From Gammaproteobacteria bacterium (GTDB taxonomy: Bacteria; Pseudomonadota; Gammaproteobacteria; Burkholderiales; Sulfuricellaceae): DNA of 64,000 nt. The stretch lies in contig JAHJJI010000140.1 of the NCBI GenBank assembly GCA_018823025.1, positions 26,902 through 90,901 of the forward strand. Reading direction: 5' to 3'. Below are positions 35,078 through 42,549 of the stretch, in pieces. A model generated the notes under the pieces. The model had not been told where the DNA came from and searched no databases. It saw only the letters and a program-made list of their open reading frames with translations. Position 1 is the stretch's first letter, and the number at the start of each line of letters is the position of its first letter. A program made the translations under genes and the position numbers.

Positions 35078-35887
35078 ATGATGAATCCGAACTCCAGCAA
35101 TCCCATCGGTGTTTTCGATTCCGGCGTGGGCGGCCTCACCGTGGTACGCGCCCTGATGGAGCGCCTGCCGTTCGAGAATATCGTCTACTTCGGCGACACC
35201 GCGCGCGTGCCCTACGGCGTGAAATCGGTCGAAACCATCGCACATTACACTACCCAGATCGCAGAATTCCTGCTCGCCAAAGAGGTCAAGTTGCTGGTCG
35301 TTGCCTGCAACACCATGGCAGCGGTAGCCTCGCAGGTGGTCAAAGATCTTTCCCCGGTGCCGGTGCTGGACGTGATCGACGCCGGCGCGCTTGGCGCTAT
35401 CGCCACCACGGCAAAAAAACAGGTGGGCGTGATCGGCACCCCTACCACCATCAACAGCAACGCCTATGCCCGCGCCATTCACCAGTACGAACCTGAAGTG
35501 CGGATTTTCTCCCAGGCCTGCCCGCTATTCGTGCCGCTGGTAGAGGAAGGCTGGCTGGATCACCCGGTCACGCGACTGACCGCGCAGGAATACCTGAAGC
35601 CGGTACTGGCACAAGACATCGACACGCTGGTGCTGGGCTGCACCCATTACCCCCTGCTCAAGCCGCTGCTGCAGGATGTAGTGGGTCCAGGTGTAAGGTT
35701 GGTGGATTCAGCCGAAGCGATGGCTGAGGAAACCGCTGCACTGCTCACCGAAATGAACCTGTCCAATCCGCAGCGCACGGCTCCACACTACGAATTTTAC
35801 GTCACCGATGTACCGCTCCGGTTCCAGACCATCGGCGAGCGCTTCCTTGGTCGCACGTTATCCAATGTGCACGTGGTGAAATGGTAG
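35078..35887 (+). CDS. murI: Glutamate racemase
   Basis: This 269-aa enzyme makes D-glutamate for peptidoglycan. The two catalytic cysteines lie in VVACNTMAA (about residue 75) and LGCTHYPLL (about 188), and FDSGVGGLTV is the conserved N-terminal loop. The ATG at 35078, or the next ATG, is preferred over a GTG at 35066, since GGA lies just before it. It is divergent from the cytochrome gene. Confidence 0.96.
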   Translation: MMNPNSSNPIGVFDSGVGGLTVVRALMERLPFENIVYFGDTARVPYGVKSVETIAHYTTQIAEFLLAKEVKLLVVACNTMAAVASQVVKDLSPVPVLDVIDAGALGAIATTAKKQVGVIGTPTTINSNAYARAIHQYEPEVRIFSQACPLFVPLVEEGWLDHPVTRLTAQEYLKPVLAQDIDTLVLGCTHYPLLKPLLQDVVGPGVRLVDSAEAMAEETAALLTEMNLSNPQRTAPHYEFYVTDVPLRFQTIGERFLGRTLSNVHVVKW

Positions 35888-35965
35888 CCGTTACAGCAAA
35901 AATGCGCCGCAGGTGCACCGTGTCCCTCTCTCCCACAAAGTAGGTGAGGGTTAGGGGTGGGGGGA

Positions 35966-36028
35966 AACCGGGCATGGCGCTTGCCACTGTTTTCATGATC
36001 CTGGGTGACGCAAGCGCCATGCCCGGTT
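35966..36028. repeat. Perfect 19-bp inverted repeat at the murI/HD-GYP junction
   Basis: The arms 35966-35984 and 36010-36028 are perfectly complementary over 19 bases, each containing CCGGGCATGGCGCTTGC or its complement. The loop is 25 bases. The right arm runs into the stop codon of the HD-GYP gene. A pyrimidine-rich stretch CCCTCTCTCCC lies at about 35930. It could act as a terminator for both convergent genes. Confidence 0.7.
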
Positions 36029-37466
36029 AGTTGAACTCGTAACCCTTGCCGAACAACCCCAGGCACACATTTACTACCGTAGCGTCGTACAGCCTGCCGC
36101 GGTTCTCCCTGATCTCCGCCAGAGCCTTCTCGGCGCCAAGCCCGGGCCGATAGGGGCGGTACGAGGCCATTGATTCAACCACGTCAGCCACGCACAGAAT
36201 ACGCGCGCCAAGCATGATCTCGTCGCCCTTCAGCCCGCGCGGGTAACCGCTGCCATCGAGGTGCTCATGGTGCTGGTACACCATCTGCGCTACCGGCCAA
36301 GGAAATTCGATATTTTTCAGGATGTCATAGCCAGCCTGGACATGAACCTTGATCAGGGCGTATTCGATCTCTCCTAGCTTGCCGGGAAAGCTCAGGATTT
36401 CGGCGGGAATGTGGATTTTTCCGATGTCGTGAATGGTGGCGGCAAGGTAAATGCCGTGCACCTCTTCTGCCGGCAGGCGCATTTCCTCGGCGATGCGCTG
36501 AGCGAGCCCGGCGACGCGGCGCTGGTGGCCGGCAGTGTAGGGGTCACGCATCTCGATGGTGGTGGCGATGGCCTGAATGGTTTCCTCCATGCTGTTTTCC
36601 AGCTGCTCCAGGCTGTGCTTGCGCTCGGCTTCGAGCCGCTCGCGCTCGGTGATGTCCTGGGCGGCGCCGTCCCACACCACGCTGCCGTCCTCCTGCGCGC
36701 TCGGCATGGCGTTGAGCAGGATATGCCTGACCCCACCCGCCCGGTCAAGCCAGCGAAAGGCTTGGTTCAGGCGGATCGCCCCTGCCTCGCACCGGGCCAG
36801 CGCCGCCTCGTAAGCCTCCTGATCCTCGACGTGAAAACCGCTGCTGAACGCCGCCGCATCGGCCAGCAGTTCATCCGGAGGCAGCCCCAGCACCTCGCTG
36901 GAGCCCTTGCTGACATAGGTGAAGCAGGCCTTTCCATCCGGATAACGCAGCATCTGGTACAGCATTTCCGGCACGTTGTCCGCCATGCTGATAAAACGAT
37001 GCTCCGAGGCGATGCGTGCGAGCGTGGTATCGAACAGGCCCGCCACGGCGAGATAGACATTGAGCAGTTCCCTGGACAAGGGCGCGTCGGTGCGATACCC
37101 CACCAACATCACGGTCGCAGTGCGGCGACCCTCGGTCAACGGCAGGAAAACGACCGAACAGGACTGCGGCAACTTCAGCGTTTCAGTTGCAAGAAAGCCG
37201 CTTTCCAGCACCTGGATAATGATATTTTCTGCCGCCTCGACCAGGCGGGGGCAAAGGTTTGTATCTGCCGGGTTGCAGGAATGGACGATAATCCTCCCGT
37301 TCGGGTGCCGACCGACAAAGGCGACGATGTCCGCTCCAAAAAAGCGGGTCACCACCTTCCCCAGTTCCGTCCAGACATCCCGGTCACTGGTGAGTCCTGC
37401 CAAGTACTGAGCCGTCTTGATCACGGCATTGAAATGCGGGTTTTGTCCGCAGAACGGTTCGCTCAT
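36027..37466 (-). CDS. GAF-PAS-HD-GYP phosphodiesterase in the corrinoid operon
   Basis: This 479-aa cytoplasmic protein has an N-terminal GAF-like domain (about 18-160), a PAS domain with PAC (about 165-280, with YVSKGSSEVLG and AAQDITERERLE), and an HD-GYP domain (about 295-475). HDIGKIHIPAEIL and HHEHLDGSGYP are intact, so it should hydrolyse cyclic-di-GMP. The ATG at 37466 overlaps the RACo stop by one base (TGATG), indicating translational coupling with the corrinoid-methyltransferase genes. It may sense a redox state or ligand of that pathway; this is inference. Confidence 0.9.
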   Translation of the reverse strand: MSEPFCGQNPHFNAVIKTAQYLAGLTSDRDVWTELGKVVTRFFGADIVAFVGRHPNGRIIVHSCNPADTNLCPRLVEAAENIIIQVLESGFLATETLKLPQSCSVVFLPLTEGRRTATVMLVGYRTDAPLSRELLNVYLAVAGLFDTTLARIASEHRFISMADNVPEMLYQMLRYPDGKACFTYVSKGSSEVLGLPPDELLADAAAFSSGFHVEDQEAYEAALARCEAGAIRLNQAFRWLDRAGGVRHILLNAMPSAQEDGSVVWDGAAQDITERERLEAERKHSLEQLENSMEETIQAIATTIEMRDPYTAGHQRRVAGLAQRIAEEMRLPAEEVHGIYLAATIHDIGKIHIPAEILSFPGKLGEIEYALIKVHVQAGYDILKNIEFPWPVAQMVYQHHEHLDGSGYPRGLKGDEIMLGARILCVADVVESMASYRPYRPGLGAEKALAEIRENRGRLYDATVVNVCLGLFGKGYEFN

Positions 37467-39070
37467 CAAGCCTCCCGCAGCGGCTGAAGATACAGATTTT
37501 CAAAAAAGACCTGTTCGAAATCAGGATAGTGCGCCAGGTTGACAAGCCGGGCACGGCTGCGCAACTGGTTCAGCCGCTCCGCCGCCAGCGATGACAGCAT
37601 TATGTCACAGCAGCCGGCGAGGGCAGTGTTGCCGGCAAGCTCCACCGTTTCCGGCGGCACCAGCGGAAGCAACCCAATCGCCTGGGCGCTGCCGACATCC
37701 AGATAGCGCCCGAATGCCCCGCCCACGTAGACCCGCTGCAGATCCTTCATGCCTACCCCGGCCTGGCCGCACAGCGCCCTGATGCCGACCCCGATGGCGG
37801 CCTTGGCGCGCTGTAACAGATCCACATCGGCCTTGGTCAGGGTCAATTCGGTTCCGCCCGCGCTGAAGGTATAGTTTGTTTCGCCGCCGGCGAACTTGCC
37901 GGCACTGGTTAACCTGCCCGAGTCGAGCAGGTACGCGACCAGATCCACCAGGCCAGACCCGCACACTCCCTTGGCACGGTCGTCGCCGATGATCTGGCAG
38001 GCCACGCACCCTGCCTCATCCAGCCTCACCCGGAACACCGCACCGGCCTCCGCCGGCGCGCCGCAGCTGATGCCGCTGCTTTCGAAGGCCGGACCGCCAG
38101 CGGAAGCGGTTACCCACAACGCTTCGCCACTCCACAATGCGATCTCGGAATTGGTGCCGAAATCGATGAACAGCGCCGGCGCCGCACCCTCGGTAAAGCG
38201 CGTGGACACCAGTCCTGCCAGCAGGTCGGAGCCGACGAACCCAGCCAGCGGGGCGACCACATCGACCTCGGCCGCCGGGTTGATCCCCCACTCCGCCACC
38301 CAGCCCGAAGTTTCCAGGGGTGTGCAAACCACCGGCCGCGTCCAGTAATCCGGCTGCAGCAGCAACTCGAAATTGCGGCTGGAAAGCAGGGCCAGCATTG
38401 CGGTATTGCCGACCACCGTAACATTGACGATGCGGCGCAGATCGAAGCCATCGCGCGTGGCGATGTCGAGCAGCGCTTCACCGATCGCCGCTACCGCCAG
38501 CCGGCCTATTTCCCGCGCCGCACCGGGTGATTCTGCCGCCGCCGCTAGGCGGGTGATGACGTCAGCACCGAAATTCTGCTGCGGGTTGCGCCCCCAGCGA
38601 TCCGCCAGCCACCGTCCCTTGGCCAGATCGAACAGCGACAGGCACATATGCGTCGTGCCCAAATCCACCGCCACGCCGCACGGATGATTGATCTCCGGCG
38701 GCAACCACCTCCCCTCAACTGCCGGTTCGTGAAGGATGTGCAGCAAAGCAGCATCCTGCGACGATTTCCAGTTCGACGGCGGCGCTGGGTTGAGAATTTC
38801 GATTTTCATGTCGTGGCGGGGGATGACCTGGCAGGCCAGCCGCACGCCTTGGGAAAGCTGCGCCAACGTCAGGTGCAGGCGCTCGTTCTGCGTCGGTTCC
38901 CCGGCTTCGCCTTCCATCACGCGCACCCGGCACAGGCCGCACGCACCGATGCCGCGGCAGCCAGAACGGACGCGGAAATCGGTCGCATCCAGGATGTCGC
39001 GGACCGACGGGCCGGGTTCAAAAGGAATGCGGTGGGTCTCGCCGTCGATGCCGAGAATCAGCTCCGGCAT
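37466..39070 (-). CDS. RACo-like reductive activator of corrinoid proteins
   Basis: This 534-aa protein has an N-terminal [2Fe-2S] domain (C38, C44, C47 and C80, in SGCRGIGACGLCRV and LAC). A linker follows, then an ASKHA-fold ATPase domain (about 125-510) with VDLGTTHMCLSLFDL, VVGNTAMLALL, DFGTNSEIAL and GVCGSGLVDL. RACo proteins use ATP to reduce Co(II) corrinoid to the active Co(I) state. The gene starts four bases after the methyltransferase stop and overlaps the HD-GYP gene. Its target should be the corrinoid protein of this operon. Confidence 0.9.
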   Translation of the reverse strand: MPELILGIDGETHRIPFEPGPSVRDILDATDFRVRSGCRGIGACGLCRVRVMEGEAGEPTQNERLHLTLAQLSQGVRLACQVIPRHDMKIEILNPAPPSNWKSSQDAALLHILHEPAVEGRWLPPEINHPCGVAVDLGTTHMCLSLFDLAKGRWLADRWGRNPQQNFGADVITRLAAAAESPGAAREIGRLAVAAIGEALLDIATRDGFDLRRIVNVTVVGNTAMLALLSSRNFELLLQPDYWTRPVVCTPLETSGWVAEWGINPAAEVDVVAPLAGFVGSDLLAGLVSTRFTEGAAPALFIDFGTNSEIALWSGEALWVTASAGGPAFESSGISCGAPAEAGAVFRVRLDEAGCVACQIIGDDRAKGVCGSGLVDLVAYLLDSGRLTSAGKFAGGETNYTFSAGGTELTLTKADVDLLQRAKAAIGVGIRALCGQAGVGMKDLQRVYVGGAFGRYLDVGSAQAIGLLPLVPPETVELAGNTALAGCCDIMLSSLAAERLNQLRSRARLVNLAHYPDFEQVFFENLYLQPLREA

Positions 39071-39073
39071 GAA

Positions 39074-40084
39074 TCACCCTCCCCGACATGCCGCCACCAT
39101 GGCGGCGATGTTTTCCGGCTTCGCCTCAGGTGGAATTTCGCAGCCGGAGGAAAGCAGGAAGCCGCCCCGCTCGGCAAATGCAGCGACCAGCCTGGAAGCG
39201 GCGGCGGTCACTTCGTCCGGCGACGCCTCGACGAACAGCAGCGACTTCAAGTTACCATCGAGACAGGTGCGGGGCAGCAACTGCTGCGCCCGCTGCGGCT
39301 CGACGTAGTAGTCGAAGTTGGCGATATCCGCCCCGGCCTCTGGATAATAAGGCAGGGTGGTTTCGGTCGGCCCGGCAGTGTTGAGCCAGTTGGCCAGCGC
39401 CCCGGCCTGCCGGAATGAGGCGAAGACCCGTTGCAGCCTCGGCAGCAGCAGTTCGCGAAAGAACTGCGGCGGCACCACCGCCGGCGAAGCGGATGGATCG
39501 AACACGATGGGCAGATGGACGCCCGCCTCGATCTGGGCGGTACCGTAGCGGATCGCGACCGCGGCGGAAAAATCGAGGATTTTTTCGAACCGCGCCGGAT
39601 CGTCCGCCGCCAGGTAGAGCGCGGTTTCAATGCCGATCAGCTGGGTCGCCAGGGTCATTGGACCGGCAACGCAACCGGCCACCAGTACCGTGTCGTCCAG
39701 CTCGAGGCGCAGAATTCCCGCTGCCCGCAGCAGCTCCGGCATGCGCCCGGCAATGGCTGGGTCGGGCACGGCCAGCACCGACACGTCGCCGGCAGGCGAG
39801 AGCACATAGGAAGCCACATCCGGATACTGGTTTTCGCGGTATTGCAGAATGGAGCCGACCGCCTCGGTCTCCACGCACAAATCCATGAAGGCGAACACGA
39901 GGTCGTGCCCATAATGCTGCAGGGCCTCGATCTGGCAGCGCGCGAGCAGGCCGCCGTCGCGCAGGTAATCACTCAGCACCACGCCGGCCAGCACGGCGGC
40001 GTGGCCGAACAGCTGCGGCACGGCCGGGGTGCGATCGACCGGAGCAAAAGCGATCGCGGCCTTGATCCGCTCCAGGCTGTTCAT
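39074..40084 (-). CDS. Corrinoid methyltransferase of the UroD/MtaA/CmuA fold, zinc ligands missing
   Basis: This 336-aa protein has the uroporphyrinogen decarboxylase fold used by MtaA, MtbA and CmuA methyltransferases. A conserved start (MNSLERIKAAIAF) and the C-terminal GCEIPPEAKPENI match these enzymes. The zinc motif HxC that normally begins the central LHxCG block is replaced: the aligned residues read LNTAG, so His and Cys become Asn and Ala. Only the last cysteine (in SSGCE) is kept. It overlaps the corrinoid gene stop (ATGA). The methyl donor and acceptor are unknown, and it cannot be assumed to work like MtaA. Confidence 0.85.
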   Translation of the reverse strand: MNSLERIKAAIAFAPVDRTPAVPQLFGHAAVLAGVVLSDYLRDGGLLARCQIEALQHYGHDLVFAFMDLCVETEAVGSILQYRENQYPDVASYVLSPAGDVSVLAVPDPAIAGRMPELLRAAGILRLELDDTVLVAGCVAGPMTLATQLIGIETALYLAADDPARFEKILDFSAAVAIRYGTAQIEAGVHLPIVFDPSASPAVVPPQFFRELLLPRLQRVFASFRQAGALANWLNTAGPTETTLPYYPEAGADIANFDYYVEPQRAQQLLPRTCLDGNLKSLLFVEASPDEVTAAASRLVAAFAERGGFLLSSGCEIPPEAKPENIAAMVAACRGG

Positions 40085-40725
40085 GATAATGCCCCTCGCG
40101 CCACACTATCCAGGTAGCGCGCGCCGTCGAACGCCGTTTCTGCCACGTAATCCACGTTCAGCGCCTCAGCCGAGGACTGCTTCAGCGCAGCGCCGCCCGC
40201 CACTACCCTGATGCCGCCCAGACCGCGCTTGTCCAGCGCGGGCCTGACCTTGCGCACCTGCGGAATGACCGGCGTGATCAGGCCGCTCACCAGCACGGCA
40301 TGGGCGTGCTCGCGCTCAGCCGCGTTCACCAGGGTTTCCACCGGGCAGTCCTTGCCCAGATCGACCACCCGGTAACCCTTGCCGATCAACACCATCTTGG
40401 CGATGTTCTTGCCCAGATCATGGACATCGCCTTCCAGCGTGGCGATGACGAAGGTATCTCGACCCTGCTCCGGCGGCACACCTTCCGGATAAAGCTCGTT
40501 CACCACGGCGGACACCGCACGGCCAGCCAGCATGATTTCAAGCAGATTGAAGCTTTCCACGGTGCACTTGTCGTCGAGCCGCTGCATCGCCGCTTCCAGC
40601 CCTTCCGTCACGATCCGCTCCGACGCCATGCCCGCGGCGCGCAGCCGCCGAGCCTCGGCCAGCGCCGCGGCGTGATCCCCTGCCAGCAGGACCTCAACCA
40701 GCTTGTTCATTTCCGGGTTGATCAT
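40081..40725 (-). CDS. Corrinoid (B12-binding) protein of a methyltransferase system
   Basis: This 214-aa protein has an N-terminal helical cap (about residue 1-85, B12-binding-2 type) and a Rossmann-like B12 domain. The cobalt-ligand motif DVHDLGKNI near residue 98 holds the His that replaces the benzimidazole; VVDLGKDCPVE and VAGGAAL follow. It would carry a methyl group on cobalt between two methyltransferases. The start is placed at the ATG 40725; the longer open frame has no domain. It is the first gene of the operon, with TACAAT as a -10 box 33 bases upstream. No substrate-specific methyltransferase gene (MtaB/MttB type) is adjacent. Confidence 0.92.
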   Translation of the reverse strand: MINPEMNKLVEVLLAGDHAAALAEARRLRAAGMASERIVTEGLEAAMQRLDDKCTVESFNLLEIMLAGRAVSAVVNELYPEGVPPEQGRDTFVIATLEGDVHDLGKNIAKMVLIGKGYRVVDLGKDCPVETLVNAAEREHAHAVLVSGLITPVIPQVRKVRPALDKRGLGGIRVVAGGAALKQSSAEALNVDYVAETAFDGARYLDSVARGALS

Positions 40726-40757
40726 GGCGACCGTATCAGGACAGAGCAGATACCTAC

Positions 40758-40763
40758 ATTGTA
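40758..40763 (-). promoter_or_regulatory. Putative -10 box of the corrinoid operon
   Basis: TACAAT on the minus strand has one mismatch to TATAAT and would give a start near 40750, about 25 bases before the ATG. A weak TTTTGT -35 is at 16 bases. There is no clear Shine-Dalgarno sequence. Confidence 0.35.
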
Positions 40764-40813
40764 GTGCCCTGCAAGCCAGACAAAAGGAGAAATCGAAGTT
40801 CTGGCACACCACC

Positions 40814-42241
40814 TTAATAGTGCGCGTGTCCCTCATCTTCTTCGTCGGCATCCAGCGGCCACAGCTGGTGCGCATCGAGCAACAGGCGATAACGGGTTTC
40901 GGCGGCCTCCAGGCGCGCCAGAGCGGCTGATAGATTAGCTTCCAGCGCCTGTCTGCGCGCTGTCAGCACTTCCGGCAAGCCCATCTCGCCCAAGGCATAG
41001 GCGCGCGCCATCAATTCGGCATTGCCGCGCATCTTGTCAGCAGCGCTCTGTGCGCTTTGCCAACCACCGTAAGCTGCCTGGGCTGCCGCAAAGCTGTTGA
41101 CCGCCTCGGCAGTGACTTTTCGCAATATACCCGCTTCGCGCTGTGCCGCCATCTCCGCCATTGCCCTACCTTCATCCGCTCGGGCCGAGCGCGCACCACC
41201 GGGAAAAGGAAACGACACATGCAGACCGACGATGCGCTCGGCGCCGTCACGCTCGCCGCCAAAACGCATCCCTACGGTGGGATCGGGCAGCTTGTCGGCG
41301 GAAGACCGTTCCGAGTGCAGCCGCCCCAGCGCCGCCTCGTTGCGCGCGACGCTGAGCTCGTGGTTATGTTTGAGGATTTCTTCCTTCCAGTATTCCAGTC
41401 CCTGTTGCAACGGCACAGGAGCCGAGGTGGGTACCAAGGTGGGCAGTGGAATGGCTGGAAAGCGCTGATTGAGCTCATTGGCACCTACCTGCTGACGCAG
41501 CCTGGCCTGGTACAGTGCGCTTTCCGCCTGGGCCACAGCGGCCTCGGCGAGGTCACTTTCCAGCCGCGGCGCATCGCCCGCACGCACCCGCTTGGCAACG
41601 ATTCCAGCCTGACTCTTCAGCAGTTCAACTTGATCGGCCCATTGCTGCGACTGAGTCCTCTCCCTGTTCCAGGAAAACCAGGCCTTGAGCAAGCCACGCC
41701 CCGTTTCATGCAGTGCATCGCCATACAGGGTTTGCGAACGCGCCACCTCGACGTCGCCCATCTTGCCGTCGAGTGATGCCTTGCCGGGCAGGCGGATCGC
41801 CCGCTCCAGCCCGACGTCCCACTCCCGGTATCGCTCGTAGGGATTGACGCTGCGTCGCTGCCCCATCAGGCGCATGGTGACTTCATGCTCGCCTGCCTGA
41901 AGGCGCTGGCGCACCGCCTCGCCAACCTTTATGCCGGCTTGGGCAGCCAGCACATCCGGGCTGTTCCTGAGCGCGGCTTCGACGGTTACCGGCGGCGGCA
42001 GATCGGGATAATTGGCCAATGTCTCAGCCGCCATTGCAGGTAGTGGGGCAGAAAGCACCAAAAAAACAGTTAAACACAGAGACACAGAGGCACAGAGAAA
42101 ACCAACCTTAAATGAGGGCTTAAAACTTGCCGCCAAATAAGTTGCTGATAACGAGAGTAGTGTCTTTTCATCATTTTTCTTGTTTTTTATCTCTGTGCCT
42201 CTGTGTCTCTGTGGTAAGAGGATTGTGGCTATCAGACTCAT
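40814..42241 (-). CDS. Outer-membrane factor (TolC/CzcC-like) of a metal efflux system
   Basis: This 475-aa TolC-family protein has two long helical repeats (ALRNSPDVLAAQAG and NEAALGRLHSERSSAD regions) and a His-rich end (EDEGHAHY). It would form the outer-membrane duct for the RND pump encoded just before it. The ATG at 42241 overlaps the DUF3240 stop (ATGA). The first 55 codons include both arms of a hairpin repeat (42075-42213); the signal-peptide core itself (SVSLCLTVFLVLSAPLPAMA) is partly encoded by one arm. A TTG at about codon 38 could be the real start. Confidence 0.88.
   Translation of the reverse strand: MSLIATILLPQRHRGTEIKNKKNDEKTLLSLSATYLAASFKPSFKVGFLCASVSLCLTVFLVLSAPLPAMAAETLANYPDLPPPVTVEAALRNSPDVLAAQAGIKVGEAVRQRLQAGEHEVTMRLMGQRRSVNPYERYREWDVGLERAIRLPGKASLDGKMGDVEVARSQTLYGDALHETGRGLLKAWFSWNRERTQSQQWADQVELLKSQAGIVAKRVRAGDAPRLESDLAEAAVAQAESALYQARLRQQVGANELNQRFPAIPLPTLVPTSAPVPLQQGLEYWKEEILKHNHELSVARNEAALGRLHSERSSADKLPDPTVGMRFGGERDGAERIVGLHVSFPFPGGARSARADEGRAMAEMAAQREAGILRKVTAEAVNSFAAAQAAYGGWQSAQSAADKMRGNAELMARAYALGEMGLPEVLTARRQALEANLSAALARLEAAETRYRLLLDAHQLWPLDADEEDEGHAHY
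42075..42213. repeat. ACACAGAG-type hairpin repeat inside the outer-membrane-factor gene
   Basis: Bases 42075-42098 and 42190-42213 are 24-base perfect complements built from CACAGAG units. About 90 unique bases lie between them. The repeat lies in the N-terminal coding part of the efflux gene. Confidence 0.8.
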
Positions 42242-42549
42242 GCGAACCTCCCGAATTCATTGATCGGAGCTATCCAGTAGACGATATCCCGGCTCGGCAG
42301 GGTTTCCTTGAAATGGGCGATCAGCGTCTGTGCATCCTCATGCTCCATCGCCACCTCCATCTTCACCCGCCGCGCTCGGCCGCGCACCTGCTCGTTGACG
42401 CTGTGGTAGACGGCAACCTGCCCGTGCCCCTCCACCTCGTAGGTAGTAAAACCGCTTGCCAGCTCGGGGTGTTCAAGCAAGTGGTCGATCATGTCCTCCT
42501 CCAGCGCCTTGGAAAAAACGATGGTCAGACAGCAATCCGGTTGTTTCAT
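42238..42549 (-). CDS. DUF3240 family protein of an RND efflux operon
   Basis: This 103-aa soluble protein belongs to DUF3240, small ferredoxin-like proteins usually found beside heavy-metal RND pumps. It begins MKQPDCCLTIVFSKALEEDM and has the central FTTYEVEGHGQ segment. It overlaps both neighbours by four bases, between the pump gene and the outer-membrane factor, so the three are translationally coupled. A regulatory role is suspected from context only. Confidence 0.85.
   Translation of the reverse strand: MKQPDCCLTIVFSKALEEDMIDHLLEHPELASGFTTYEVEGHGQVAVYHSVNEQVRGRARRVKMEVAMEHEDAQTLIAHFKETLPSRDIVYWIAPINEFGRFA

Noticed and set aside
36411..37487. Open frame of 358 codons opposite the GAF-PAS-HD-GYP gene
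   Set aside because: GC-rich third positions of the true gene keep the opposite strand open; no motif or ribosome site supports it.
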